Assembly: GCF_009674565.1 (NCBI RefSeq)
Contig: NZ_WKJL01000015.1
Coordinates: forward strand, 1 to 64,000
Length of the DNA: 64,000 nucleotides
Origin: Duganella aquatilis
Lineage (GTDB): Bacteria; Pseudomonadota; Gammaproteobacteria; Burkholderiales; Burkholderiaceae_D
Reading direction: 5' to 3'
Part shown: piece by piece, positions 17,975 through 29,499 of the stretch
How positions within the stretch are numbered: position 1 is the first letter of the stretch
Layout: every line of letters begins with the position of its first letter
Program-made: the position numbers and the translations under genes
Notes under the pieces: generated by a model
The model's input: the letters and a program-made list of their open reading frames with translations, nothing else
The model's database searches: none
What the model was told of the DNA's origin: nothing

Positions 17975-19096
17975 TCAGTCTTTCTTGTTGCGCGAGCGCT
18001 TGTACGCGGCCACCAGCGCCATCGGGTGATAGCGGTGATTCAGGTTCAACCGCCATGCGAACAGGCCGACCACGGTCAGCAACGCCAGCAAATGCAGCGG
18101 CCACCACGACAGCGCAAAGCTGCCCTTGCCCTGCTTGACGCTGGCCTCCACCAGCTTGACGAAGTTGTTATAGCTGAAGAACACCAGCAGCGCGATGATC
18201 AGGTTGGCCGAGCTGCCCGCACGCGGATTGACAAAGCCCAGCGGCACCGCCAGCAGGATCAGCACCAGGCAGGTCAGCGGCTGCGCCATGCGCCACAGCA
18301 GTTCGGCGCGCGAGACGGAATCGGTTTTCTGCAGCAGTTCCATGGTCGGCAGCGCCACCGCGTCGCGGTCGGCGTCCAGGTCTTGCGTCTGCTGCGTCAC
18401 GCGCATGCTGTAGGTGTCGAACTCCATGGTCTGGAAATCCGACTGCCCCGGCGTGCCCTGGTAGCGGCGGCCGTTCTTCAGCACCAGGTAGCGCTCGCCC
18501 TTCGGCCCGTCATTGACCACGCCCTCGCGCGCGACGATGACGGCGGTGCCGTGTTCGTCGACCGTGTTGACGAACACGTTCTGCACCACGGCCGTCTTGC
18601 CGGCCACGCCTTCGACAAAGAAGATGCGGTTGGCCGACGCCGATTCCTTGAACTGGCCCGGCGAAACCTTCTGCAGGTCTTCGCGCTTTTCAAAGCGCTC
18701 CACGTACTCCAGGCTTTTCTGCTTGGCCCACGGCGTGGCGACGAAACTCAGGCCGGCGGTGACCAGCACCAGCGGCAGGCCGAAGGTCAGCACCGGGCCT
18801 ATCCAGCGCGTCAGGCTCAGGCCCGAGGCGAACCACACCACCATTTCGGAATCGCGGTAGGTCCGCGTGACCACCATCAGCACCGAAATAAAGCTGGTGA
18901 GGATGACGAGAGTTGGCAGATAATTCAGCACGGCGAAAGCGATCAGCGCGATCACGTCACTGGAGGCGGCCTTGCCGCCGGCGGCCTTGCCGAGAACACC
19001 GATCAGTGTCCACGTGACGCTAATGCTGAACAACACGGTGAAGCTGGCGCCGGCGGCACTGGCCATTTCTCGTCGTAGGGCGCGTTGAAATATCAT
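17975..19096 (-). CDS. lptF: LPS export ABC transporter permease LptF
   Basis: Partner permease of LptG (373 aa, normal length). [23 protein letters not shown] opens the first helix; the helices to about 110 are followed by a periplasmic jellyroll domain (about 125-265) and three C-terminal membrane helices including [23 protein letters not shown]. The start codon lies only 5 nt after a perfect -10 box (TATAAT on the minus strand, 19102-19107), so the mRNA may begin at or very near the ATG. Divergent from pepA, an arrangement common in proteobacteria. Confidence 0.94.
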   Translation of the reverse strand: MIFQRALRREMASAAGASFTVLFSISVTWTLIGVLGKAAGGKAASSDVIALIAFAVLNYLPTLVILTSFISVLMVVTRTYRDSEMVVWFASGLSLTRWIGPVLTFGLPLVLVTAGLSFVATPWAKQKSLEYVERFEKREDLQKVSPGQFKESASANRIFFVEGVAGKTAVVQNVFVNTVDEHGTAVIVAREGVVNDGPKGERYLVLKNGRRYQGTPGQSDFQTMEFDTYSMRVTQQTQDLDADRDAVALPTMELLQKTDSVSRAELLWRMAQPLTCLVLILLAVPLGFVNPRAGSSANLIIALLVFFSYNNFVKLVEASVKQGKGSFALSWWPLHLLALLTVVGLFAWRLNLNHRYHPMALVAAYKRSRNKKD

Positions 19097-19101
19097 TGAA
19101 G

Positions 19102-19107
19102 ATTATA
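19102..19107 (-). promoter_or_regulatory. -10 box of lptF (possible leaderless start)
   Basis: The minus strand reads TATAAT, then 5 nt (CTTCA), then the lptF ATG. With the usual 6-7 nt from -10 box to transcription start, the mRNA would begin at or within the start codon. No good -35 box is seen at the proper distance. The box is seen directly; the leaderless mRNA is inferred. Confidence 0.5.
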
Positions 19108-19181
19108 ATTCGGTAGTTTGGCCCATATATACGCTATACGGGACCACAAGTTTTAAGTACGTACACGACACGGAGAATCAA

Positions 19182-20675
19182 ATGGACTTTAGCATAAAAG
19201 CATTCGACACAAAAAACACCATCGCTACGGCCAAAGCCGGCGTCATCGCCGTGGCGGTCTTCGAGAACAAAAAGCTGTCGCAAGCTGCCAAGGCGCTGGA
19301 CGGCGCTGGTGAAATCACGGCTGCGCTGAAGTCCGGCGACATCACCGGCAAAACCGGCACCACCCTGCTGCTGCGCGGCGTCAAAGGCGCCAGCGCCGAG
19401 CGCGTGCTGCTGGTCGGCCTGGGCAGCGATGAAGCGGTCAGCGAGAAAAGCTTTGCCGGCGGCGTGGCTGCGGCGCTGAAAGTCTTCGCCACCCTGGGCA
19501 CGAGCGACGCTATTATCGCACTGCCGGCGACCGAAGTGAAAGAGCGCGACGTGAATTGGGCGATCCGCTGCGTGGTGCAGAGCGCACACGAGTCGGTGTT
19601 CCGCACCGATGGCCAGAAGAGCAAGAAAGATCCGGCCCCTGCCGGCGTGAAGAAAATCGCCCTGGCCGTGCCGAGCAACGCCGAGACCAAGACCGCGCTG
19701 GTGCAAGCCATCGCCATCGCCAACGGCATGGACCTGACCAAGGAACTGGGCAACCTGTCGGCCAACGTCTGCACCCCGACCTACCTGGCCAACACTGCCA
19801 AAAAACTGGGCAAGGACTACAAGTTCAACGTTGAAGTACTGGACCGCAAGCAGCTGGAAGCGCTGAAAATGAACAGCTTCCTGTCCGTCACCAACGGCAG
19901 CGAACAGCCGCCGAAGTTCATCATCCTCAAGCACATGGGCGGCAAGGCCAAGGATGCGCCGGTGGTGCTGGTCGGTAAAGGCATCACCTTCGACACCGGC
20001 GGCATTTCGCTGAAGGCCGGTCCCGGCATGGACGAGATGAAGTACGACATGGGCGGCGCCGCCTCGGTGCTGGGCACCTTCCGCGCCATCGGCGAGATGA
20101 ACCTGAAGCTGAACGTGATCGGCGTCATCGCCGCCTGCGAGAACATGCCGTCGGGCCGCGCCACCAAGCCGGGCGACATCGTCACCTCGATGAACGGCCT
20201 GACCATCGAAATCCTGAACACCGACGCCGAAGGCCGCCTGGTGCTGTGCGACGCGCTGGCTTACGCCGAGCGTTTCAACCCGGCCGCCGTGATCGACATC
20301 GCCACGCTGACCGGCGCCTGCATCGTCGCCCTGGGCCACCATAAGAGCGGCCTGTTCACGCGCGACGACGAAGCCCACAACAAGCTGGCCGACGAGATCA
20401 TGGCCGCGGGTAAAAACGCCGGCGACACCGCATGGCGCCTGCCGATCGGCGAAGAGTACAACGAGCAGCTGAAGTCCAACTTCGCGGACCTGGCCAACAT
20501 CGGCACGCCGGGCGGCGCCTCGTGCACGGCGGCCGCGTTCCTGGAGAACTTCACCCGCAAGTACACCTGGGCGCACCTGGATATCGCCGGCACCGCGTGG
20601 AAATCGGGCGGCGCGAAAGGCGCTACCGGCCGTCCGGTGCCGCTGCTGTCGAACTTCCTGATTAATCGTGCCTAA
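19182..20675 (+). CDS. pepA: Leucyl aminopeptidase (M17)
   Basis: Cytosolic manganese/zinc-dependent leucyl aminopeptidase (497 aa) that releases N-terminal residues from peptides; in E. coli PepA also binds DNA. The N-terminal macro-like domain (about 1-160) precedes the catalytic M17 domain. Metal ligands and active site lie in [25 protein letters not shown] and the family signature NTDAEGRL at 346-353. The C-terminal segment [10 protein letters not shown] is also typical. A ribosome site CGGAGA precedes the start. Divergent from lptF with 85 bp between start codons. Confidence 0.96.
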   Translation: MDFSIKAFDTKNTIATAKAGVIAVAVFENKKLSQAAKALDGAGEITAALKSGDITGKTGTTLLLRGVKGASAERVLLVGLGSDEAVSEKSFAGGVAAALKVFATLGTSDAIIALPATEVKERDVNWAIRCVVQSAHESVFRTDGQKSKKDPAPAGVKKIALAVPSNAETKTALVQAIAIANGMDLTKELGNLSANVCTPTYLANTAKKLGKDYKFNVEVLDRKQLEALKMNSFLSVTNGSEQPPKFIILKHMGGKAKDAPVVLVGKGITFDTGGISLKAGPGMDEMKYDMGGAASVLGTFRAIGEMNLKLNVIGVIAACENMPSGRATKPGDIVTSMNGLTIEILNTDAEGRLVLCDALAYAERFNPAAVIDIATLTGACIVALGHHKSGLFTRDDEAHNKLADEIMAAGKNAGDTAWRLPIGEEYNEQLKSNFADLANIGTPGGASCTAAAFLENFTRKYTWAHLDIAGTAWKSGGAKGATGRPVPLLSNFLINRA

Positions 20676-20688
20676 CGCGCGTACATAA

Positions 20689-21132
20689 TCAGAACAGGGT
20701 CACGCCGGGCGCCGGCGCTGGCCCTTCTTCTTTTTCCTGAGCCGGGTGCATCACCACCGTCAAGGTGGCCGGATAGTCGTATCCTGCCCCCGTGTTCTTG
20801 TCGACGATATAGCCGACACCGGCCGTCAGCGCCAGATTCCCCCACAGGTTGCCGTCCACCTTGGACTCGACCTTCTCGTATGCCCAGCCCTTGTCCGCCT
20901 TCTGGCAATCGATGCGCAGCGGTCCCGCGCTCTTGCGCAGCGTCACGCGGCCCGGCGTGGTGACGAACCATTTGCCGACGTCGTTATACAGCACGCAGCC
21001 GACGCCCGCGATCTCGCGGTGATCGAGCACGGTTTGCACCAGCACGCTTTGTTCGGTGGATTCAGTCAGGGAGGCGCAACCAGCCATGGCGGCCAGGAGC
21101 GCAATTACCGCGGCGGCGGAGCGGAGATACAT
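20689..21132 (-). CDS. Small predicted lipoprotein of unknown function
   Basis: Protein of 147 aa with an N-terminal hydrophobic stretch ending in a lipobox (AAMAGCAS), so it is probably a lipoprotein anchored at that Cys. The mature part contains two further Cys (GVGCVLYND and LRIDCQKAD), a possible disulphide, and a glycine-rich stretch LWGNLALTAGVGYIVDKNTGAGYDYP resembling a short membrane-associating or linker segment. The C-terminus is acidic and Pro-rich. The ATG at 21132 is preferred to a TTG 12 bp upstream. Convergent with pepA; function not recognised. Confidence 0.8.
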   Translation of the reverse strand: MYLRSAAAVIALLAAMAGCASLTESTEQSVLVQTVLDHREIAGVGCVLYNDVGKWFVTTPGRVTLRKSAGPLRIDCQKADKGWAYEKVESKVDGNLWGNLALTAGVGYIVDKNTGAGYDYPATLTVVMHPAQEKEEGPAPAPGVTLF

Positions 21133-21220
21133 GGTCTGTCTCAAGTAAATGGAGTCAGACCAGTGTAGCAGCCCGCCGGCGCGTTTATTTGCTTAATCAA
21201 GCGGCGTAAAGCCTTGCACT

Positions 21221-21631
21221 TTACGCGTTGTGGCGATCCAGAGTCCGCGCGGCGACAGGCTGGTCGGCCTGTTCTTCCTGCTTCTTCTTCAGGCCCTGCA
21301 CCACTTTCAGGATGTCGTCCATGCCGCGCTCGCCGCCCAGCGTGGAGAAGGCGTCCAGCACTTCGTTCAGCACCTGATTGCGCACGGCGGCTTCGTCAGG
21401 ATTGATCGCTGGCGGACGCTGCACGGCAACCGCTGCGCGCTTCTCGGCGGCGGCGGCTTCCTTCTGCGCGGCGGTTTTACGGCCGCCCGGCGTTTTGCCA
21501 TGTTCCAGCGCCGCTTGCCAGATCACCCAGCGGCGTTGCGTTTCGAAGACCAGGTACTCGTCTGGCTTGTCTTCACGGCGACGTACGATATGGCCGTCGC
21601 GCTGTGCCCATGCCTCAAATGCAGTTCGCAT
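21221..21631 (-). CDS. Hypothetical protein with coiled-coil C-terminal half
   Basis: Soluble protein of 136 aa, no family recognised. The N-terminal ~45 residues (MRTAFEAWAQRDGHIVRRRE and YLVFETQRRWVIWQAAL) are compact and Trp-rich, followed by an Ala/Lys/Arg-rich helix (about 52-75) and a C-terminal helical part. It has no signal peptide and no membrane segment. A monocistronic gene with an AT-rich region upstream. The Trp-rich start is reminiscent of phage or plasmid small proteins, but I would not assign a function. Confidence 0.7.
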   Translation of the reverse strand: MRTAFEAWAQRDGHIVRRREDKPDEYLVFETQRRWVIWQAALEHGKTPGGRKTAAQKEAAAAEKRAAVAVQRPPAINPDEAAVRNQVLNEVLDAFSTLGGERGMDDILKVVQGLKKKQEEQADQPVAARTLDRHNA

Positions 21632-22032
21632 TTTTTTATTCCTTTGTAAATGCGCCAGGCGCGATTCACTGTAAATTCCACAAGTAATTTCCGTATAGTA
21701 TCATTTATTGCGTCACCACAACACAAAAAGATACTTAAATTACGCTTAGTGATTTGCCGGACGGAAACACAAGTTTTCCAGGCCCTTTTCGCTAGTATAT
21801 TTCTATTTTGCTTATTTTGTCTCGTCTTTAGGTTATATTTTGATAACTAGGGGGCAGTATTGGCAATCTTTTTGCGATTTCACACATTTTGCAACATTCT
21901 AGGCGCTGCACCGGAGTTGCGAAAGGGGTTTTCATGTTTTTTCATACAACTTTGCAAGATGATATCGGATGTGTTAAATCCGCGATGCTGTAAGATGCTA
22001 GTCACTAGAACCCGCACGAAAGCAACCCTGCC
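21632..22032. other. AT-rich 400-bp intergenic region, no gene seen
   Basis: About 400 bp between the divergent genes at 21631 and 22033. It is clearly richer in A/T than its surroundings (about 21720-21860 especially). I see no conserved reading frame, tRNA or strong hairpin. It presumably holds the promoters of the hypothetical gene (minus) and xthA (plus); TTGCAA at 21951-21956 with TTAAAT 16 nt further is a weak candidate for the latter. Confidence 0.45.
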
Positions 22033-22797
22033 ATGAAAATAGCTACTTGGAATGTTAACTCTTTGAACGTAAGACTGCCGCACGTTATGAAATGGCTAGA
22101 GGAGAACCCCACCGATGTGCTAGCAATCCAGGAAACAAAATTAACCGACGACAAGTTTCCGCTGGCGCAACTGGAAGCGGCCGGCTATCACGTGGCCTAC
22201 ACGGGGCAAAAAACCTATAACGGCGTGGCCCTGATCTCGCGCCTGCCGATCCACGACATCGTCAAGAACAACCCGAAATTCGACGATCCGCAACAGCGCA
22301 TCATCGCCGGCACCGTGGACGGCGTGCGCGTGGTGTGCGCCTATGTGCCCAACGGCCAGGCGCTCGGTTCCGACAAATTCGAGTACAAGATGGCCTGGCT
22401 GAACGCCTTCCACGACTGGATAGCCGAACAGGCGGCCGCGTATCCGCAACTGGTGGTGGCGGGCGACTACAACATCGCACCGGAAGACCGCGACGTCCAC
22501 GATCCCGCCGCCTGGGAAGGCATGGTCCATGTGTCGGAGCCGGAACGGGCGCAGCTCAAGCGCCTGCTGGACCTCGGCCTGACCGACGCCTTCCGCATGT
22601 TCGAGCAGCCGGAAAAATCGTATAGCTGGTGGGACTACCGCGGCCTGGGCTTCCGCCTGAACAAGGGCCTGCGCATCGACCACCTGCTGCTGTCCGACGC
22701 GCTCAAGCAGCGCTGCACCGCCTGCGTCATCGACCGCGTGCCGCGCAAGTGGGAACAGCCGTCCGACCACACGCCGGTGATCGCCACGTTCAGCTGA
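22033..22797 (+). CDS. xth: Exodeoxyribonuclease III (AP endonuclease)
   Basis: Mg2+-dependent DNA repair enzyme of 254 aa (ExoIII/ExoA family) that cuts at abasic sites and removes 3' blocks. Motifs: MKIATWNVNSLNVRL at the start, AIQETKLTD (metal-binding Glu), VVCAYVPNG, the catalytic VAGDYNIAPEDRDV, RIDHLLLS and SDHTPVIATF (catalytic His) at the C-terminus. Monocistronic; convergent with the GGDEF/EAL gene, 7 bp apart. Confidence 0.95.
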   Translation: MKIATWNVNSLNVRLPHVMKWLEENPTDVLAIQETKLTDDKFPLAQLEAAGYHVAYTGQKTYNGVALISRLPIHDIVKNNPKFDDPQQRIIAGTVDGVRVVCAYVPNGQALGSDKFEYKMAWLNAFHDWIAEQAAAYPQLVVAGDYNIAPEDRDVHDPAAWEGMVHVSEPERAQLKRLLDLGLTDAFRMFEQPEKSYSWWDYRGLGFRLNKGLRIDHLLLSDALKQRCTACVIDRVPRKWEQPSDHTPVIATFS

Positions 22798-22804
22798 TAG
22801 CGGA

Positions 22805-25387
22805 TCAGCAGCGCGGCAGCAGCAGCTGGGCCGTCATGTGCGGCACCGGCTGCGAGAACAGATAGCCTTGCGCGAACTGGCAGCCGTGCCGCTGCAGCAG
22901 CGCGTACTGCCCTTCCGTCTCCACGCCCTCCGCCACCACCGACAGCTGCAGGCTGTCCGACAGCGCGATGATCGCCGCCACGATGGCGCGGTCTTCCGCG
23001 CTCTGTTCCAGATCCTTGATGAAGGCGCGGTCGATCTTGATCTTCTTGACCGGGAAGCGCTTCAGGTAGGCCAGCGACGAATAGCCGGTGCCGAAGTCGT
23101 CGATCGACAGGCGGATGCCCATGGCGTTGATGTGGCCGAGGATTTCCAGCGTCTGCTCGCCGTGCTGCATCAGCGCCGTCTCGGTGATTTCGAATTCGAT
23201 CAGCGCCGGGTCGATGCCCGTTTCGTCGAGTATGCAGCGGATCGACTCCACCAGCCCGCGATGCATGAACTGGCGCGGCGACAGGTTGACCGCCAGCGGC
23301 ACCGGCAGCATGCCCTGGCTTTGCCACAGCATGCTTTGCCTGCAGGCCTGGCGTATCACCCACTCGCCGATCGGCACGATCATGCCGTTTTCCTCGATGA
23401 TGGGAATGAACTGGTCCGGCGTCACCAGCTCGTTGCCGCCGCGCCGCCAGCGCAGCAGCACTTCCATCGCGTGCAGGCGGCGCGTGCCGATGTCCATGAT
23501 GGGCTGGAAGTACAGCTCGAACTCGTTGGCCGCCAGCGCGCCGCGCAGGCTGGATTCCAGCTCGAAGTGGCGCGCCGCCGTCTGGTTCATCGACTCCTTG
23601 AAGAACTGGTAGTTATTGCGGCCGCTGGCCTTGGCGTGGTACATGGCGCCGTCGGCGTTGCGCATCAGCGCTTCCACATCGCCGCCGTCGTCCGGATAGA
23701 TGCTGATGCCGATCGACGGCGTGATGTGCAGCTTGCGCCCCTCCAGCGGAAAGTCATCCGACAGCGCCTCGATAATCTTTTCCGCCACCTGCGCCGCTTC
23801 GTCCGGCAGGCGGATGCCGGGCACCAGCACCACGAATTCGTCGCCGCCCAGCCGGGCCACGGTGTCGCTGGCGCGCACCGCGCGGCACAGGCGCGTGGCC
23901 ACTTCCTTCAGCAGCTGGTCGCCGGTCATGTGACCGAGCGAATCGTTGATGGTCTTGAAGCGGTCAAGGTCGATGAACATCACCGCCAGCTTGCGATCGA
24001 AACGCTGCGCCGCCAGCATGGAGCGGTCCAGCCGGTCCGACAGCAGCGCGCGGTTCGGCAGGCCGGTCAGGCTGTCGTGATAAGCCATGTGGTGCACCCG
24101 CGCCTCCGCCTGGCGGCGCTCGACGATCTCGCCCTGCAGCTGCGCGTTGGCGCCGGCCAGTTCGGCGGTGCGCTCCTGCACCCGCAGTTCCAGCTCGTCG
24201 CGCGCGCGGGCCACCGCTTCCGCCGCTTCGCGCCGCGCGGTGATGTCATCCACCAGCCATACCGAGCGGCCGCCGGCCTGCGCCAGGTCGAACGGCCGGC
24301 CGGACAGGCGCGCCCAGAAGGTGCTGCCGTCCTTGCGCACCAGTTCATATTCCGACACATTGACCTGGCCGGCGCGGAAGTCGCGCACGGTCTCGGCGCG
24401 GGCGTGCTCCCAGGCGTTCATGTCGGCGTAAAAGGCCTGCACGCTCAGGTGATTCATCTCGCCCGGCGCGTAGCCGAACAGTTCCTCCATCTTGCGGTTG
24501 CAGCGCAGGTTGCGGCCGTTCTCCACCACCGAGATGCCCAGCACCGCGCTGTCGAGGATCGCCTGGTTCTCCAGCAGCGCGTTGCGCAGCGCCTCCTCCG
24601 CGCGTTTCTGCTCGGTGCGGTCTTCGATCACCCAGATCGTCCCCTGCGTCGGATCGTCGGGATTGACCACGTAACCGATCAGTTGTGCCCACAAGGTGCT
24701 GCCGTCGGCGCGGCGCATCTCGATCTCGGTCTGGAACGGCTTGCCGATGGAGAGGAAGGGATAGGCCTCGGCGCCCAGCTTGTCGTACGCTTCCTGCGAC
24801 GGATACAGCGCGCGGCCCGGCAGGCCAAGGCCGGCCCGCTCGTCGTAGCCGAACATCTCGGCAAAGCCGCGGTTGTAGCGCGTGATGATGCGGTTCTTGG
24901 TGAACAGGATGCTCATCGAGGCATTGGTCATGATCGCCTCGACCTCCATCTGCGTCTGCCGCGAGTGCGTGACGTCTTCCAGTATCCAGATGGTGCCGCC
25001 GCCGCGGTGTTCGAAGTCCACCGCGTTGGCGCGCACGCGGCACCAGAACAGGCTGCCGTCCTTGCGCTTGAACTGCTGGGCGGCCTTTTCAAACGGCGCG
25101 CCGGCGCTCAGCGAGGGCGAGGCTTCGCGGCCGAACGCTTCGTAGGTTTCGGGCGACTGGAACACCACCGCCGAATGCAGCCCTTCCATCTCGCCCGGCG
25201 CGTAGCCGAACATCTCGGCCATGCGCGCGTTACAGCTCATCATGATCTGCGATTTGCTGAACAGGATGCCGACCGACGCGTTATCGAAAATAGCCTTCTG
25301 CTCCAGCAGCATGCGGCGCAACTGCTCCTCGCGCTGATCACGCTGATCGCGCTGGGCTTCGGTGGCATTGGGGAGCAGAACCGTCAT
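22805..25387 (-). CDS. PAS-GGDEF-EAL bifunctional c-di-GMP signalling protein
   Basis: Cytosolic protein of 860 aa with three PAS sensor modules in tandem (roughly residues 15-395, each beginning with a QKAIFDNASVGILFS-like stretch and ending in EDVTHSRQ, EDRTEQKR or DDITARRE), a coiled coil, a GGDEF diguanylate cyclase domain with the intact motif GGDEF at 514-518, and an EAL phosphodiesterase domain whose signature reads EVLLRW (E642). Catalytic segments of EAL such as FEITETALM and DDFGTGYSSL are intact, so both activities are possible. No transmembrane region. The ATG at 25387 is preferred over an upstream TTG. Confidence 0.92.
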   Translation of the reverse strand: MTVLLPNATEAQRDQRDQREEQLRRMLLEQKAIFDNASVGILFSKSQIMMSCNARMAEMFGYAPGEMEGLHSAVVFQSPETYEAFGREASPSLSAGAPFEKAAQQFKRKDGSLFWCRVRANAVDFEHRGGGTIWILEDVTHSRQTQMEVEAIMTNASMSILFTKNRIITRYNRGFAEMFGYDERAGLGLPGRALYPSQEAYDKLGAEAYPFLSIGKPFQTEIEMRRADGSTLWAQLIGYVVNPDDPTQGTIWVIEDRTEQKRAEEALRNALLENQAILDSAVLGISVVENGRNLRCNRKMEELFGYAPGEMNHLSVQAFYADMNAWEHARAETVRDFRAGQVNVSEYELVRKDGSTFWARLSGRPFDLAQAGGRSVWLVDDITARREAAEAVARARDELELRVQERTAELAGANAQLQGEIVERRQAEARVHHMAYHDSLTGLPNRALLSDRLDRSMLAAQRFDRKLAVMFIDLDRFKTINDSLGHMTGDQLLKEVATRLCRAVRASDTVARLGGDEFVVLVPGIRLPDEAAQVAEKIIEALSDDFPLEGRKLHITPSIGISIYPDDGGDVEALMRNADGAMYHAKASGRNNYQFFKESMNQTAARHFELESSLRGALAANEFELYFQPIMDIGTRRLHAMEVLLRWRRGGNELVTPDQFIPIIEENGMIVPIGEWVIRQACRQSMLWQSQGMLPVPLAVNLSPRQFMHRGLVESIRCILDETGIDPALIEFEITETALMQHGEQTLEILGHINAMGIRLSIDDFGTGYSSLAYLKRFPVKKIKIDRAFIKDLEQSAEDRAIVAAIIALSDSLQLSVVAEGVETEGQYALLQRHGCQFAQGYLFSQPVPHMTAQLLLPRC

Positions 25388-25454
25388 AGTTGGCAGATCA
25401 TAAACCACAATGCGGGTGATCGCTATCAATCTGGTTGGTGTGCGCCTCTAAAAC

Positions 25455-25482
25455 GACAATGCCCGGAAAACCGGGCATTGTC
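25455..25482 (-). terminator. Rho-independent terminator of actP
   Basis: A perfect 12-bp stem (25455-25466 with 25471-25482) and 4-nt loop, rich in GC in its inner half, followed on the minus strand by GTTTTAG. It lies 23 nt after the actP stop codon and ends the yjcH-actP transcript before the GGDEF/EAL gene. Confidence 0.8.
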
Positions 25483-25505
25483 TCTGCTACAAGTTGCTAT
25501 TTTTA

Positions 25506-27167
25506 TCAGTGTGCGCTGGCGCCGGCGGCGCCGATGCCGGTTTCGGAGCGCATCTGCTGCGCTTCGTAGCCGGCGCGGTCGATGCGCGCGCGGTCGCTCT
25601 TGTCCAGCACCGAGAACAGCCAGATGCCGAGGAAGCCGGCCGGCATCGAGAAGATGGCCGGCGAAGCGTATGGGAACAGTTCATGGGCATTGCCCAGTAC
25701 ATCCACCCACACGGACTTGGACAGCACGGTCATCACCAGCGCCAGCGTCAGGCCGATAAAGCCGCCGATAGTGGCGCCGCGCGTGGTGCAGTTCTTCCAC
25801 AGCACGGACATGAACAGGACCGGGAAGTTGGCCGAGGCGGCGATGGCAAACGCCAGCGACACCATGAAAGCGATGTTCTGCTTCTCGAAGGCGATGCCCA
25901 GCACCACGGCGACGATGCCCAGTGCGATGGTGGTGATCTTCGATACTTTCAGTTCGCTGGCGCCGCTGGCTTTGCCCTTGGCGATCACGGTGGCGTACAG
26001 GTCGTGCGACACGGCCGATGCGCCGGACAGCGTCAGGCCGGCCACCACGGCCAGGATGGTGGCGAAAGCCACGGCCGAGATAAAGCCCAGGAAGACATTG
26101 CCGCCGACCGCTTTGGCCAGGTGCACCGCCGCCATGTTGTTACCGCCCAGGAGCTTGCCCGCGGCGTCCTTGAATTCAGGATTGGTGCTGACCAAAACGA
26201 TGGCGCCGAAACCGATGATGAAGGTCAGGATGTAGAAGTAGGCGATCCAGGTGGTGGCCCAGAACACCGACTTGCGTGCTTCCTTCGCGCTTGGCACGGT
26301 GAAGAAACGCATCAGGATGTGCGGCAGGCCGGCGGTGCCGAACATCAGCGCCATGCCGAACGAGATCGCCGAGACCGGATCCTTGATGAAGGTGCCTGGG
26401 CCCATGATCGCATCTTTTTTCGCGTGCAGTTCCACCGATTTGGCGAACAGCGCCTCCGGGCTGAAGTTGAACTGCGCCAGCACGGCAAACGCCATGAAGC
26501 TGGCGCCGCCCAGCAGCATCACCGCCTTGATGATCTGCACCCAGGTGGTCGCGGTCATGCCGCCGAACAGCACGTAGATCATCATCAGCGTACCGACCAG
26601 CACCACGGCGATCCAGTATTCGAGACCGAACAGCAGCTTGATCAACTGGCCCGCGCCGACCATCTGCGCGATCAGGTAGAAGGCCACCACCACCAGCGTG
26701 CCGGAAGCGGAGAAGATGCGGATCGGCGCCTGCTTGAAGCGGTAGGCGGCGACGTCGGCGAAGGTGAAGCGGCCCAGGTTGCGCAGGCGTTCAGCCATCA
26801 GGAAGGTGATGACAGGCCAGCCGACCAGGAAGCCGATGGCGTAGATCAGGCCATCGTAACCGTTCAGGAACACGGATGCGGAGATGCCGAGGAAGGATGC
26901 CGCCGACATGAAGTCGCCGGCGATCGCCAGGCCGTTCTGGAAGCCGGTGATGCCGCCGCCGGCGGTGTAGAAGTCGGACGCGGAGCGGGTTTTCTTGGCC
27001 GCCCATTTGGTGATGTACAGCGTGAACAGCACAAACACCGCGAACATGGTGATCGCGGTCCAGTTGGTCGGCTGGCGCACGGCCTGGCCCAGGTCTCCGC
27101 CTGCGGCCAGCGCCACGCCGCACGTTGCCAGCAGCACTGGCGCCATCATACGTTTCAAGATGCTCAT
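25506..27167 (-). CDS. actP: Cation/acetate symporter (SSS family)
   Basis: Sodium:solute symporter of the ActP type (553 aa, usual length), with an N-terminal signal-like hydrophobic stretch ([23 protein letters not shown]) and about 13 membrane helices. Family marks include [33 protein letters not shown] and [16 protein letters not shown]. It takes up acetate and other short monocarboxylates such as propionate in known members. Its start overlaps the yjcH stop by 4 bp, and both lie downstream of prpE, whose product activates propionate. Confidence 0.94.
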   Translation of the reverse strand: MSILKRMMAPVLLATCGVALAAGGDLGQAVRQPTNWTAITMFAVFVLFTLYITKWAAKKTRSASDFYTAGGGITGFQNGLAIAGDFMSAASFLGISASVFLNGYDGLIYAIGFLVGWPVITFLMAERLRNLGRFTFADVAAYRFKQAPIRIFSASGTLVVVAFYLIAQMVGAGQLIKLLFGLEYWIAVVLVGTLMMIYVLFGGMTATTWVQIIKAVMLLGGASFMAFAVLAQFNFSPEALFAKSVELHAKKDAIMGPGTFIKDPVSAISFGMALMFGTAGLPHILMRFFTVPSAKEARKSVFWATTWIAYFYILTFIIGFGAIVLVSTNPEFKDAAGKLLGGNNMAAVHLAKAVGGNVFLGFISAVAFATILAVVAGLTLSGASAVSHDLYATVIAKGKASGASELKVSKITTIALGIVAVVLGIAFEKQNIAFMVSLAFAIAASANFPVLFMSVLWKNCTTRGATIGGFIGLTLALVMTVLSKSVWVDVLGNAHELFPYASPAIFSMPAGFLGIWLFSVLDKSDRARIDRAGYEAQQMRSETGIGAAGASAH

Positions 27168-27472
27168 GCTTTCACCTTGTCGTGGATGGCTTGGGTCAGT
27201 TCATCGTATTTGTTGTTGGCGCGGCGGACATACACGCCGGTGATCAGCACCGTGAAGACGATGACGAACAGGCCGATCGGCATGCCCCAGGTCATGACGC
27301 CGGTGCCGGTTTTCGTGGCCAGGAATTCTTTGTCGAAGGCGATCAGCAGGATGTAGCCGTAGTAGACCACCATCATTGCTGCGGTGAGCAGCCAGCCGAA
27401 GCGGGAGCGGGATTTGACCAGCTTGTGATAATTAGGGTCGTGCTTAAGTTTCTGTACGAGGTCGTCGTGCAT
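27164..27472 (-). CDS. yjcH: DUF485 small membrane protein (YjcH)
   Basis: Small inner-membrane protein of 102 aa with two helices (about 25-47 and 60-85) and the family start [24 protein letters not shown]485 proteins are nearly always encoded just before ActP and are thought to be an accessory of that symporter. It overlaps actP by 4 bp. A 13-bp inverted repeat (27492-27530) sits 20 nt upstream of its start. Confidence 0.9.
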   Translation of the reverse strand: MHDDLVQKLKHDPNYHKLVKSRSRFGWLLTAAMMVVYYGYILLIAFDKEFLATKTGTGVMTWGMPIGLFVIVFTVLITGVYVRRANNKYDELTQAIHDKVKA

Positions 27473-27491
27473 TGTGTGTCTCCGTTATTGA

Positions 27492-27530
27492 TGCTCTTCT
27501 ATTCGAGCTTATACGCAGAATAGAAGAGCA
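27492..27530. repeat. Inverted repeat between prpE and yjcH
   Basis: Arms of 13 nt (27492-27504 and 27518-27530, TGCTCTTCTATTC and its complement) around a 13-nt loop, in the 72-bp gap between prpE and yjcH. It has little GC and no T-run on the minus strand, so it is a poor intrinsic terminator. It could be an operator or an mRNA processing hairpin that sets the expression of the transport genes apart from prp. Confidence 0.5.
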
Positions 27531-27544
27531 GCCTTACCGGTGCC

Positions 27545-29416
<1,872 letters not shown>

Positions 29417-29428
29417 GTCTCCTCCAAT

Positions 29429-29492
29429 CGGGGTCAGTGCCGACATTCGGACATTTCGCAAGCGAAATGTCCGAATGTCGGCACTGACCCCG
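29429..29492. repeat. Long perfect palindrome, copy 2 of 2 (between prpF and prpE)
   Basis: Perfect inverted repeat with 30-nt arms (29429-29458 and 29463-29492) and loop CAAG. The arm matches the inner 30 nt of the copy at 5627-5702 exactly; only the 4-nt loop differs (CGTA there). It begins 7 nt after the prpF stop codon and ends just upstream of the prpE ribosome site. As RNA it would form a very stable hairpin within the prp operon, able to stabilise the upstream mRNA or lower prpE expression. Confidence 0.85.
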
Positions 29493-29499
29493 GTTTTAT

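Noticed and set aside
22838-25759. 973-codon open frame on the plus strand opposite the PAS-GGDEF-EAL gene
   Set aside because: Composition is Arg/Ala/His/Gln-biased as expected for antisense to a GC-rich gene, and it runs past both ends of the real gene.
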